Part shown: positions 8,301 through 16,137 of the stretch, piece by piece
How positions within the stretch are numbered: the stretch's first letter is position 1
Layout: the number at the start of each line of letters is the position of its first letter
Origin: Paenibacillus sp. FSL H8-0079
GTDB lineage: Bacteria; Bacillota; Bacilli; Paenibacillales; Paenibacillaceae
Reading direction: 5' to 3'
Length of the DNA stretch: 64,000 bases
NCBI RefSeq assembly: GCF_037991315.1
Contig: NZ_CP150300.1
Span: 5,022,001-5,086,000, forward strand
The notes under the pieces: generated by a model
The model's database searches: none
What the model saw: only the letters and a program-made list of their open reading frames with translations
Told to the model about the DNA's origin: nothing
Translations under genes and position numbers: made by a program

Positions 8301-8897
8301 TTAGCGGGATTGCCGCTTTCGCCGGGACTGCCACGTCTCGATTGGTTCGTGGTCATCTTCTTCGATCAGTTCCAATGCTTCTTCCACTCTTCTCGCTTTG
8401 AATAACAGGATTAACTCCATCAGATCTTCCCGGTCCAGCAGCTTCACTCCATTAACCGCTGCAAGCGTCCGACAGGCTTCGGTGTAACGAGCGGACGTTA
8501 ATACAATGGACCGGTCGGCTTCATAATAACGCATCGATGTATATATCTCCTGCACTGCACTCAACCCTACGGGATGGTTCGCACCATATCGCTTCGCTTG
8601 TATCACACTTCGTCTGCCGAGTCTATCAACAAACACCAGATCTGCCCCAAAGTCCCGGCTGCTTGTTGTCTTATGCACCTCATCGTACCCGAGCTCTTCG
8701 AATAGATGATAGAGATACAATTCAAACTCCGAACCATCCTCCATCTTGTCGATATCCTTTATCGTAATCTTCCGAGGATTGGCCTCACTTCGGATCCGTT
8801 GCCCGCGCCCGATAACACGCCGAATAATCCAGGCCAGCAGCAACAATACGATGATACATCCAATGACCCATAGGGTCATATTTTCACTCCAATTCAT
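8301..8897 (-). CDS. Membrane-anchored restriction-endonuclease-like (Mrr_cat) protein
   Basis: The 198-residue protein begins with one transmembrane helix (about residues 8-27), followed by a basic segment (RRVIGRGQRIR). Residues 50-165 form a PD-(D/E)xK-type nuclease fold of the Mrr catalytic class. Visible are EFELYLYHLFEELGY, RDFGADLVF with the metal-binding Asp, and the core VIQAKRY giving the Q-x-K part. Known relatives cut modified or foreign DNA, but many membrane-linked ones have no assigned role. It stands alone with no methyltransferase next to it. The last 30 residues are charged. Confidence 0.82.
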   Translation of the reverse strand: MNWSENMTLWVIGCIIVLLLLAWIIRRVIGRGQRIRSEANPRKITIKDIDKMEDGSEFELYLYHLFEELGYDEVHKTTSSRDFGADLVFVDRLGRRSVIQAKRYGANHPVGLSAVQEIYTSMRYYEADRSIVLTSARYTEACRTLAAVNGVKLLDREDLMELILLFKARRVEEALELIEEDDHEPIETWQSRRKRQSR

Positions 8898-9090
8898 AGC
8901 TCTTCTCCTTGTTCATTCCTATGTTGTATCTAACGTCTTATACAGATATGGCTTATCACCGCACTAAATATATCAGACTTCCACCTTCATCGAAAGAAGA
9001 TGAAATCCCTGTAACCGTTATAATTCATCAAACAAAGATAATTTGATATATGAATGATAAAAGGTTACAGTGCGTTCGGTTGAATTCAAT

Positions 9091-9120
9091 ATGACATCAA
9101 TGGTAAAATTCAACAATCGG
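9091..9120 (+). promoter_or_regulatory. Possible sigma-A promoter of the propeller protein
   Basis: TTGAAT is followed after 18 bases by TAAAAT, about 50 bases upstream of the chosen TTG start at 9158. Confidence 0.35.
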
Positions 9121-9157
9121 TTCTATTTTGAACCGAAGAAGAAAGGTGGTTTATCAC

Positions 9158-10429
9158 TTGCATACATCGACCAAACACAAGTCCAAAACATGGGCTGCCC
9201 TCATTCTTAGCGGCATGCTCCTCTTCACCATGAATACAACGAGTTACGCTGCTGCCTCACCCGAATCCATGCCCAAACCCGCGTGGACGTCATCTTCCCT
9301 GATGCTGTCTGAAGCCAATACAGAGAAAGATGTCCTGATCAAGGAAATCCATGTTGTGCCTTCGAAAAATCTCGTATATGTGCATGCTGCCCAGTCTGTG
9401 ACCAAAACAAGCAGCAAAACGACACTGGACTGGCAACTGGACTCTCTTCAGGCATTCGATGCGACAACTGGACAATTGAAGTGGAATACGATATTCCATG
9501 AGAAAAGTGGTCCTTACACCACCTACTCCGATTCGGTATATGCCAGCAACGGTACTGCCTATGTATATATGGAATACTCAGACAAAACCAAGAAAGTGTA
9601 CTCATTTAATACATCCGGTAAAACCAACTGGGTCAAAACGGTGAATTCACCTGCAAGCATATCCCTATTGGATAACGATACGTTGTTGATCGCTTCAAGT
9701 CAGGGTGTGCAGTCGAATGGTTCCGTTCGCTCCGCCATCTCGTTATATGACAAGAAGGGAAAGCTGATTACCGAAAAAACCATCAACGGTAACGTGCTTA
9801 AGGCTGATCATGGTCGAATTGTAGTGGATGCCAGTAAACAAACCAAGGTAGGCAACTTCTGGCAGCAAGCTGCGAATCCCAAAGTGGAGATCTATGATCG
9901 TACGCTGAATCGTCTGTCCTTCTATCAATTCCCGGCTAATGCGAATACCCAAGGAGATGGCGGCGGTGAATCCCTGGCTATTCTTGATGATGGTTCCATC
10001 ATTATGCGCGCCAATTTCGAGAGCACGGGTAACCGACTGATGGGCTTTGGCACCGATGGCAAGCTCGCTTGGGGACGTGCCATTGCTGGTGATGCCTACA
10101 TCCAGACGGCTGGCAACGGCTATACGGTCCTTACAGGGCAGAAGCTTGAACTGTATACGATGAAAGGCAAAGTGACTGAGCGTACGTTCAAGGACGCACA
10201 ACCTGCATTGATACATGTCGACCAGACGCAGGAAGGTCAGTACCAGATTGATTTTGCCAAAACGGGATATATTCTTGATCCACTCACGCTGGAAGACGTG
10301 CATGTCTACACGACCAGTGCCTCCGTTCCTTCATTAGAAGGTGTCTCTACTTATGTGGATGATGTCATCTATTCCATGAACGATGAGACATTGTCCAAAT
10401 ATGTACTGAAGTCCAATCCTGCAAAATAA
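9158..10429 (+). CDS. Secreted PQQ-like beta-propeller protein
   Basis: The protein has about 423 residues. It has a signal peptide (basic start HTSTKHKSK, hydrophobic AALILSGMLLFTM, cleavage near SYA-AAS) and a mature part built of repeated beta blades. Blade-like runs such as DATTGQLKWNTIF, FNTSGKTNWVKTV and FGTDGKLAWGRAI fit PQQ/outer-membrane-assembly-type propellers. It probably acts outside the cell as a binding or scaffold protein. No catalytic motif is visible. I chose TTG 9158 because AAAGGTGG ends about nine bases upstream; the TTG at 9128 has no ribosome binding site. The gene is followed by a strong terminator. Confidence 0.75.
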   Translation: MHTSTKHKSKTWAALILSGMLLFTMNTTSYAAASPESMPKPAWTSSSLMLSEANTEKDVLIKEIHVVPSKNLVYVHAAQSVTKTSSKTTLDWQLDSLQAFDATTGQLKWNTIFHEKSGPYTTYSDSVYASNGTAYVYMEYSDKTKKVYSFNTSGKTNWVKTVNSPASISLLDNDTLLIASSQGVQSNGSVRSAISLYDKKGKLITEKTINGNVLKADHGRIVVDASKQTKVGNFWQQAANPKVEIYDRTLNRLSFYQFPANANTQGDGGGESLAILDDGSIIMRANFESTGNRLMGFGTDGKLAWGRAIAGDAYIQTAGNGYTVLTGQKLELYTMKGKVTERTFKDAQPALIHVDQTQEGQYQIDFAKTGYILDPLTLEDVHVYTTSASVPSLEGVSTYVDDVIYSMNDETLSKYVLKSNPAK

Positions 10430-10443
10430 ATACTTGATTTAAT

Positions 10444-10485
10444 AATAAGCCGGGAGAGTTCCATAAGGAGCTCTCCCGGCTTATT
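10444..10485. terminator. Bidirectional terminator between the propeller gene and msrA
   Basis: AATAAGCCGGGAGAG (10444-10458) pairs perfectly with CTCTCCCGGCTTATT (10471-10485). The genes on either side are convergent. Confidence 0.85.
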
Positions 10486-10507
10486 GCATGGGCAGGATAG
10501 AATTATC

Positions 10508-11023
10508 CTATTTCCAATTCTCGTCTATAAATTCGTCCCGTCCGGATAACGCACGGTCTTCCTTATAATGTTTCTCGTTTTTCTTGTGGTAATCCTGATG
10601 ATAGTCTTCAGCCGGATAGAATACGACGGCATCCCGAATTTCCGTAACAATCGGCTGATTGAATCGTCCGCTAGCTGCCAGTTCCTGCTTGGACTGTTCG
10701 GCAAGCTCACGCTGACGTTCATTATGCACAAAGATCACTGTACGATACTGTGTCCCCCGATCCTGGAACTGTCCTCCGTCATCCGTCGGATCAATCTGTG
10801 GCCAGTACAGCTCCAGCAATCGTTCATAAGGGAATATATCTGGATCAAATGTAATCTCAACCACTTCGACATGACCGCTCTCCCCGGTTTTGACCTGCTC
10901 ATATGTTGGATTCTCGACGTGACCACCAGCATAACCCGATACAATACCATGAATGCCCAGTTGTTCTTCAAACGGTGTAACCATACACCAGAAACATCCG
11001 CCGGCGAATGTAGCTTTTTCCAT
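10508..11023 (-). CDS. msrA: Peptide methionine sulfoxide reductase MsrA
   Basis: The 171-residue protein has the GCFWC active-site motif near the N-terminus, with the catalytic first Cys, and the family signatures [15 protein letters not shown] and [17 protein letters not shown]. It reduces the S-epimer of methionine sulfoxide in proteins or free methionine, with thioredoxin as the usual reductant. No MsrB domain is fused or adjacent. ATG 11023 is chosen because AGAGGGG precedes it at good spacing, while the ATG nine bases upstream abuts that site. A 150-bp structured repeat begins 30 bases upstream of the start and probably lies in the mRNA leader. Confidence 0.96.
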   Translation of the reverse strand: MEKATFAGGCFWCMVTPFEEQLGIHGIVSGYAGGHVENPTYEQVKTGESGHVEVVEITFDPDIFPYERLLELYWPQIDPTDDGGQFQDRGTQYRTVIFVHNERQRELAEQSKQELAASGRFNQPIVTEIRDAVVFYPAEDYHQDYHKKNEKHYKEDRALSGRDEFIDENWK

Positions 11024-11053
11024 TCCGTTCATCCCCTCTTATCGAAACTACCT

Positions 11054-11203
11054 TTTACACTTACCACTCCGATGACAGAACAACCTTCTGATCGCTGTTA
11101 TTCCCATATTTTTTATATTTGGCTTTACAAGGAGAAAATCTGGTGATAAAGGCGAACGCTCCGCTTCTTCAGGTTATTTCTGTCCTCTACGTTCTCGTGT
11201 AAA
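11054..11203 (-). repeat. 150-bp structured intergenic element, copy 1 (upstream of msrA)
   Basis: This stretch aligns over its whole length with 33646-33796, clearly above chance (roughly four of five bases identical by eye). Its ends are inverted copies of each other, TTTACAC and GTGTAAA, and the middle can fold into a long imperfect hairpin. Read in the direction of msrA, it ends 30 bases before the start codon. It is either a structured cis-acting RNA or a small mobile element. Confidence 0.8.
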
Positions 11204-11262
11204 TGTTTAGTCCAATTTATATAGATAGCTATTACGCATATCTTTATATATTTTAAAACAAC

Positions 11263-11308
11263 AAGAGGTTGATTGAAAGCCATGGTTATGGCTCTCAATC
11301 AACCTCTT
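11263..11308 (-). terminator. Intrinsic terminator of the GlsB-type gene
   Basis: AAGAGGTTGATTGAAAGC (11263-11280) pairs with GCTCTCAATCAACCTCTT (11291-11308) with one mismatch. On the minus strand it is followed by TTGTTGTTTT. Confidence 0.8.
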
Positions 11309-11360
11309 CATTAGTAATGCATTTGGCTGACAACTTATTTAAGAAATTATCTTAAGTAAG

Positions 11361-11618
11361 TTACCCGCGACTACGACCCATTGAACGGAAGATCAAGCTT
11401 ACGATCGCTACAAGAACAATCGCACCAATCAATGCAGGTACAATGTGGAATCCGCCCATCTCAGGACCCATATCGCCCAAGATTACTCCACCTAACCATC
11501 CACCGATGAAACCAGCAATGATGTTACCAATAACACCACCTGGAATGTCACGACCAACGATCAAACCTGCCAACCAACCAATGATACCACCGATAATTAA
11601 TGACCATAACCAACCCAT
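11361..11618 (-). CDS. GlsB/YeaQ/YmgE-family stress membrane protein
   Basis: This 85-residue protein consists of three hydrophobic helices rich in glycine, with the family pattern IIGGIIGWLAG, GVIGNIIAGFIGGWLGG and a C-terminal VALIFRS-like end. It belongs to the transglycosylase-associated protein family, whose members are induced by envelope or general stress; the molecular role is not established. ATG 11618 follows AGAGGTG at six bases; the GTG at 11627 overlaps that site. A sigma-B-like promoter sequence is present at 11663-11687. Confidence 0.9.
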   Translation of the reverse strand: MGWLWSLIIGGIIGWLAGLIVGRDIPGGVIGNIIAGFIGGWLGGVILGDMGPEMGGFHIVPALIGAIVLVAIVSLIFRSMGRSRG

Positions 11619-11662
11619 ATCATTCACCTCTAATTAAAGTTTTTGTTGTTGTCTGTCTACTA

Positions 11663-11687
11663 TTAACCGCTACAGAAGCATTTAAAC
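11663..11687 (-). promoter_or_regulatory. Sigma-B-like promoter upstream of the GlsB-type gene
   Basis: On the minus strand GTTTAA is followed after 13 bases by GGTTAA, five of six matches to the usual GGGWAW -10 box. It lies about 45 bases before the start codon. Whether this organism has a sigma-B-type factor cannot be told here. Confidence 0.35.
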
Positions 11688-11689
11688 AA

Positions 11690-11928
11690 TTGGCATGAAA
11701 ATTATTGCATATTACCGTTTGTTTACGATGCACCCTGCTCTGCAAAACAGGCCTTAGCCCAGTATGGAAACAGATCGCGTTACTTTCCGGCATCTCACCA
11801 GCTCAGGGCTGCGTTATGTACCTCCCGAAAGTCATTGTATGTTACAGCAGACAAGGTTAGTATCACCAATTGAGGTAGGATTATTTATAAAATTGCGTCT
11901 TATTATCGATTGGATTGGTTAGGTCTGA
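11690..11928. other. Intergenic stretch between the GlsB-type gene and the AAA ATPase gene
   Basis: I see no gene, clear terminator or repeat in it. Confidence 0.4.
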
Positions 11929-13233
11929 TCAATAAAATCCTGCACGTCCCTTACCCGGCTGCGCCAGCCAAGTATGTTTGTGACTCTTGTCCAGCTCGCC
12001 ACGCATCGACTGAATGACTTTCACAATGTCTGTCTGTCCATTCTGATGCCATTCCAGCGCAGCGCTGACATACAACTCACCCAGCTGCGCTAGAGAGAAC
12101 GTGTCGGTCAGGCGAGCTGCCTCTACCGTGCCTTCTTCACCAGCAAATACGGTGAAGCCCCGTTGCCGCAAATATTGCAGGCGCAGCGCTTCATCTGGCA
12201 GCGGAATTTCGTAAGCCCGGTCGAACCGTCCAGCACGGTTCATGAGGCCCGGATCTATTTTCTCCGGATAATTCGTTGTCCCGATCAGGAAAATGCCTTC
12301 TTTCGACGTAGCTCCATCCAGTGTATTCAGGAAAAAGGAACGGACTTCATCCGGCATCGAATCGATGTCCTCAATGATCAACACCATCGGTGCCAGCCGT
12401 TTGGCAGCTTCGAACACTTCACGCACCGATTCACTGTTGGTATACTCCGTAATCTGCCAATACGCAGCCGGTCCCGGGATACTTCCAGCAATGGATTTCA
12501 CCAATGTGGTCTTGCCGTTTCCGGGGTGTCCATACAATAGAATTCCCCGTTTGTACGGGATATCATAATCTCTGTAGAATGAACGATCCGCTTCGAAGAA
12601 CTGATCCAGCGAACGGAAGATATCCTGCTTGATCTCCGCCGAGAGAACAACATCCTCTCTTCCCACGGAACGAGTAATGGATTCGACATGACGATCGCTT
12701 CCATTCCGGGCATCGGTGTATACCGTCACCTTTTTCATATTTTGCTGACGTTCCCGTTCGCGGACACTTCCCAGAAACTGCTTCATCTCCTCATCACCGA
12801 TGGCAAAGACAAAGTCTTCACTGTAGATCCCATTCTCCCGGAAAAATGGAACCCGTACGAGCGAAACGCCCCATTTCGGATAGGCAAATACGTTGTTGCG
12901 AATGGAGTAATGCACACCATAAGTCGGCACATCTCCATCATCGTTGTAATGCAAGGTCTGAAGCTCCAGATCTTCGAATATGCGGGCTACCAATTCCACT
13001 TCGTCACTGCCATTTTGCAAGTCTTCCCGGAGTAACTCCCAATATTCATTGTTCGGATCCGAACTGGCATAGAGCTTGTATTCAACCCCATAGCGCTGAT
13101 GAAGCGCCTCACTGATTCCACGGATCAGCCTTGAATAGATGGCGTATCCTTCCACTCGAATTCGGGTATCATGTTGTTCGTCATAAGTATAGATTGCCTG
13201 GGTTGGATCTGTTTGTTTTTCGTTTATTGTCAT
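11929..13233 (-). CDS. AAA+ ATPase encoded with RtcB
   Basis: This 434-residue protein has an N-terminal domain of about 200 residues with no recognised motif, then one AAA+ module. Walker A is GHPGNGKT (235-242), Walker B VLIIEDID (284-291), sensor 1 is GTTN (318-321) and the arginine-finger region reads NRAGRFDR (332-339). It should be a ring-forming ATPase that remodels a protein or RNA-protein partner. Its ATG overlaps the stop codon of rtcB (TAATG, one shared base), with GGGAG upstream inside rtcB. That implies translational coupling and a shared task, such as helping or gating RNA ligation (inference). Longer starts inside rtcB are unlikely. Confidence 0.88.
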   Translation of the reverse strand: MTINEKQTDPTQAIYTYDEQHDTRIRVEGYAIYSRLIRGISEALHQRYGVEYKLYASSDPNNEYWELLREDLQNGSDEVELVARIFEDLELQTLHYNDDGDVPTYGVHYSIRNNVFAYPKWGVSLVRVPFFRENGIYSEDFVFAIGDEEMKQFLGSVRERERQQNMKKVTVYTDARNGSDRHVESITRSVGREDVVLSAEIKQDIFRSLDQFFEADRSFYRDYDIPYKRGILLYGHPGNGKTTLVKSIAGSIPGPAAYWQITEYTNSESVREVFEAAKRLAPMVLIIEDIDSMPDEVRSFFLNTLDGATSKEGIFLIGTTNYPEKIDPGLMNRAGRFDRAYEIPLPDEALRLQYLRQRGFTVFAGEEGTVEAARLTDTFSLAQLGELYVSAALEWHQNGQTDIVKVIQSMRGELDKSHKHTWLAQPGKGRAGFY

Positions 13234-14696
13234 TATTTCGCTCCCTTTACCGCTACAAGCGGTTTGCATTTGGCTACAACCTGAGCCAGGCCTGCGCCGG
13301 TAACACTGTCTATAATTTCATCTACATTTTTATAAGCCTGAGGTGATTCATCAATAATGGATTCAAGTGAACGCTGGTTTACCACAATCTCATCTTCTGT
13401 CCCCACGCCCAGTGCCGATGCAAAATCTTCCACCGAAACCAGTCGTTTCGTTGCTGTCCGTGAACGGATCCGACCCGCACCGTGACATATTGAATAATAA
13501 TTATCAGCACCCTGTGGCTGACCCACCATGATATACGAAGCAGTTCCCATGGAACCGGGAATAAGGGCAGGATGTCCTGTTGCCAGATAAGGCTTTGGAT
13601 TGTCCGGGTGCCCTGCCGGCAACGCACGTGTCGCTCCTTTGCGATGCACAAAAACGGAACCTTGGTCTGCATGAGATTCCTCCCAGGCATAGTTGTGCAT
13701 CAAGTCGTATAACGTACGGAATTCACATTTGGAACCAAACACATCCCGGAATGCTTCGCGAATAGCATACGCAATCAAGTGACGATTGACAACAGCGTAA
13801 TTCAACGCAGAATACATCATGTTCACATAATGACGACCTTCCGCATGCTCAAGTGGAGCAAATACCAGTCTGGGATCGGATGTACCCAGGTTAAGCCGCT
13901 GCATGACTTTGGCGATCGCTGACGAACTCGTCTGACTGACATAACCACCCCATGCACGAGAGCCGGAATGAATCATGACCACAACCTGTCCATCGTACAA
14001 TCCCCAAGCTTCGGCGATTTCGCGATTCTCTTCAGCAATCTCAATCGCCTGGATCTCAGCAAAATGATTCCCTCCACCCAGTGTACCGAGCTGACGATGC
14101 GAACGATGCCACGTCATATCAGGAACGTGGTTTAACACATCCTCATCGTAACTGAACTTGCTGCTTTCCACATGCGTCATCGAGGTTGATTTTTTCGGGG
14201 TATAGCTGTCGGGAATATACTTTTTAGGTAACCCATGCAACCCTTTACGAACAATATGTTCCAGTCTGATATCTGAATAATGACCTCGCTGGTTTGCCTC
14301 CATCGGCAATACTTTCTCAATGGTCTTGACGAGTTTGCGGCGGAGCTTGATGTCTTTCAACTCGTCCTTGTGCAAGTTCGTCATATGCACTCTCATGCCA
14401 CAGCCAATGTCACTGCCCACGATAGAGGGAGATACATATCCACTCTGCGCATCCCACACGGCTGTTGTTCCGATGCAGGTACCTACACCGACATGCACGT
14501 CTGGCGTGTAACTCATATAAGAAATTCCCGGAATCTGCAGATTATTGTTCGCCATCTCGAACACCTTGTAATCGAGCGAGGAGAAGAGCTGTTGCGCCGC
14601 ATATACGGTTAGATCGCCTGCAGGCAATTTTACTTCATGCCGGTAGGCACCTGTTAATTCGTTTGGATTGGTAAATAAATTAAATTCTGTATTCAT
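13233..14696 (-). CDS. rtcB: RtcB-type RNA-splicing ligase
   Basis: The 487-residue protein is the full length of RtcB and carries its motifs. These are SDIGCG (95-100, metal ligands), GGGNHFAE (207-214), HSGSR (243-247) and HGAGR (405-409), where the His accepts GMP. The enzyme joins 2',3'-cyclic phosphate or 3'-phosphate RNA ends to 5'-OH ends using GTP and manganese, in RNA repair or tRNA healing. The gene is the first of a two-gene operon with an AAA+ ATPase. It lies behind a leader of about 340 nt that holds a 31-codon frame, several hairpins and an intrinsic terminator. There is no rtcA, rtcR or archease gene adjacent. Confidence 0.95.
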   Translation of the reverse strand: MNTEFNLFTNPNELTGAYRHEVKLPAGDLTVYAAQQLFSSLDYKVFEMANNNLQIPGISYMSYTPDVHVGVGTCIGTTAVWDAQSGYVSPSIVGSDIGCGMRVHMTNLHKDELKDIKLRRKLVKTIEKVLPMEANQRGHYSDIRLEHIVRKGLHGLPKKYIPDSYTPKKSTSMTHVESSKFSYDEDVLNHVPDMTWHRSHRQLGTLGGGNHFAEIQAIEIAEENREIAEAWGLYDGQVVVMIHSGSRAWGGYVSQTSSSAIAKVMQRLNLGTSDPRLVFAPLEHAEGRHYVNMMYSALNYAVVNRHLIAYAIREAFRDVFGSKCEFRTLYDLMHNYAWEESHADQGSVFVHRKGATRALPAGHPDNPKPYLATGHPALIPGSMGTASYIMVGQPQGADNYYSICHGAGRIRSRTATKRLVSVEDFASALGVGTEDEIVVNQRSLESIIDESPQAYKNVDEIIDSVTGAGLAQVVAKCKPLVAVKGAK

Positions 14697-14764
14697 AAAA
14701 GTGTGTTATTCCTTTCTCTACGTTCAGCAAATTCGGTTTGCTGATTCATCTGTAAAATAAAACT

Positions 14765-14794
14765 AAAAAAAGCCATAGGCTAGTCGCCCATGAC
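14765..14794 (-). terminator. Intrinsic terminator inside the rtcB leader
   Basis: On the minus strand GTCATGGGC (14794-14786) pairs with GCCTATGGC (14780-14772) using two wobble pairs across a five-base loop, then TTTTTTT. It lies between the leader promoter and the rtcB start, so rtcB is probably expressed by read-through. The bases GCCTAT of its 3' arm are complementary to ATAGGC just after the stop codon of the small leader frame. Confidence 0.75.
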
Positions 14795-14823
14795 TTCTAC
14801 TAATGACAATAACGGAGAACAGA

Positions 14824-14910
14824 ACAGCATGAACATGCTGTGTGTCTGTCATCCATCGCTATAATATAAGCGAAGAACGCATATCGATTATAAGCTGCTA
14901 AACGATATGC
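14824..14910 (-). ncRNA. Structured 5' leader segment of rtcB (hairpin series)
   Basis: Three hairpins follow each other between the small leader frame and the terminator: GCATATCG/CGATATGC (14879-14886 with 14903-14910, 8 bp), CGCT/AGCG around 14857-14872, and ACAGCATG/CATGCTGT (14824-14841, 8 bp). They match no riboswitch class I recognise. The T-box motif AGGGTGG is absent. Confidence 0.5.
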
Positions 14911-14917
14911 CTATCCC

Positions 14918-15013
14918 CTATGTCGACCGTATGAGGCCAATGAGACGATGAGCCGGATATGCAGTTGTGTCTACGTTGCGCCCTGTTTGATTCAAATCAT
15001 AACCAAGCATCAT
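14918..15013 (-). CDS. Possible 31-residue leader peptide upstream of rtcB
   Basis: An ATG at 15013 is preceded by a near-perfect AAAGGAGG nine bases upstream and opens a 31-codon frame ending in TAG at 14918. The peptide starts MMLGYDLNQTGRNVD and ends HRLIGLIRST. It lies just after a sigma-A-type promoter and before a terminator, in the rtcB leader. The strong ribosome binding site argues that it is translated. I know no relative, and it could act in cis as a leader peptide or be a real small protein. Confidence 0.5.
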   Translation of the reverse strand: MMLGYDLNQTGRNVDTTAYPAHRLIGLIRST

Positions 15014-15046
15014 GTCTTTCGGCCTCCTTTCGTTAATGTTAGTCTT

Positions 15047-15076
15047 ATATTAAGGGGACTCGATTTCATGTGTCAA
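15047..15076 (-). promoter_or_regulatory. Sigma-A promoter of the rtcB leader
   Basis: On the minus strand TTGACA is followed after 18 bases by TAATAT. Transcription would start near 15040, giving a leader of about 340 nt before rtcB. Confidence 0.75.
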
Positions 15077-15122
15077 CCCTTTTCTTGGAAATTGGACCAT
15101 GGTGCAGATTACATATGTAAAC

Positions 15123-15160
15123 AAAAACAGGAGACTGTCCTAGGACAGCCTCCTGTTTTT
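15123..15160. terminator. Terminator of terC
   Basis: AAAAACAGGAGACTGTCC (15123-15140) pairs with GGACAGCCTCCTGTTTTT (15143-15160) with one mismatch and a two-base loop. It can work in both directions and lies 35 bases after the terC stop codon. Confidence 0.85.
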
Positions 15161-15195
15161 CTAATAATAATGATGTTGTTAGCGTAACATGATTA

Positions 15196-16017
15196 TTACA
15201 GTCCTGCTTGTTTTTCCAACTCTTCAACCGGATTTTCGTCTTCTTTTTCAGGAACTTTGGAAGACAGGAACCAACCACATACCGCAATGGTGATCAGTAC
15301 AATATAGAATCCGAATTTCCAAATTTTATTTTCCGGGAAATGCTCATCCAGAACACCCAATGAAGGGTGTGCCAGTGTAATAACTGCCAGCTTAACCCCT
15401 ACCCAACCTACGATCACAAAAGCAGCAACTTCAAGCCCTGGACGGGAATGAAGCAATTTCACAAAGTATGTGGCTGCAAAACGCATGATCACAAGTCCGA
15501 TGAATCCACCGAGGAAGATAACGATAAACTGTCCACCGTCAAGTCCGCCAATTGGAGGCAATCCACTTGGTGGCAACGCCACGGCCAAAGCAACAGCAGC
15601 CAGAATGGAATCGACTGCAAATGCGATATCCGCTATTTCAACCTTGAAAACAGTCATCCAGAAACCGGATTGTTTTTTAGGTTTCTTCGGCGTTGAATCA
15701 GCTGCTTCATCTGTTTTATTTCGACTACCCAGTATCTTTTTAACGATGTGGTTAATCGAAATGTACAGGAGATACAGGGCACCGATCGCTTGTACTTGCC
15801 ATACATCGACGAGGAAAGAGATCAGGAACAACGAACCTAAACGGAAAACAAATGCACCCATCAGACCATAGAACAACGCTTTTTTGCGCTTATCTTCAGG
15901 TAAGTGTTTAACCATAATTGCGAGTACCAATGCATTATCTGCTGCAAGTAGTCCTTCAAGAACTACTAAGACGGCCAGCACCCACCCATATTCCAATAAT
16001 AATGAAACTTCCAACAT
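15196..16017 (-). CDS. TerC-family integral membrane protein
   Basis: The 273-residue protein has about eight membrane helices and the TerC-family acidic motifs in membranes: LEGLLAADNALVLA near the N-terminus and EIADIAFAVDS in the middle. Relatives under the yybP-ykoY riboswitch export manganese, in part to supply or protect exported metalloproteins. A charged cytosolic loop (KTDEAADSTPKKPKKQ) separates the two halves. ATG 16017 follows AAGGAGGAG; the longer frame upstream runs through the riboswitch terminators and is not real. The Mn riboswitch upstream supports a role in manganese homeostasis. Confidence 0.9.
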   Translation of the reverse strand: MLEVSLLLEYGWVLAVLVVLEGLLAADNALVLAIMVKHLPEDKRKKALFYGLMGAFVFRLGSLFLISFLVDVWQVQAIGALYLLYISINHIVKKILGSRNKTDEAADSTPKKPKKQSGFWMTVFKVEIADIAFAVDSILAAVALAVALPPSGLPPIGGLDGGQFIVIFLGGFIGLVIMRFAATYFVKLLHSRPGLEVAAFVIVGWVGVKLAVITLAHPSLGVLDEHFPENKIWKFGFYIVLITIAVCGWFLSSKVPEKEDENPVEELEKQAGL

Positions 16018-16047
16018 TGACTCCTCCTTAATATCCTTATGATGTAC

Positions 16048-16086
16048 AAAAAAAAGGACCTTTACCATCACTGGTAAGGTCCTTTT
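16048..16086 (-). terminator. Second (distal) terminator in the terC leader
   Basis: On the minus strand AAAAGGACCTTACC pairs with GGTAAAGGTCCTTTT with a single bulged A, followed by a run of T. It lies between the riboswitch's own terminator and the terC ribosome binding site. Its stem is nearly the same as that of the proximal terminator. Confidence 0.85.
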
Positions 16087-16094
16087 ATATCCAC

Positions 16095-16137
16095 AAAAAG
16101 AGACCTTTACCGAGCATGAAAACTTGGTAAAGGTCTC
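16095..16137 (-). terminator. First (proximal) terminator of the terC riboswitch
   Basis: On the minus strand GAGACCTTTACC (16137-16126) pairs perfectly with GGTAAAGGTCTC (16111-16100), then TTTTT. The 5' arm overlaps the 3' strand of the aptamer's closing stem, as expected for an on-switch. Confidence 0.88.

Noticed and set aside
14696..15040. T-box or tRNA-like element in the rtcB leader
   Set aside because: The T-box bulge motif AGGGTGG is absent, and the TTCAAAT sequence near 14990 is not flanked by a T-arm stem.
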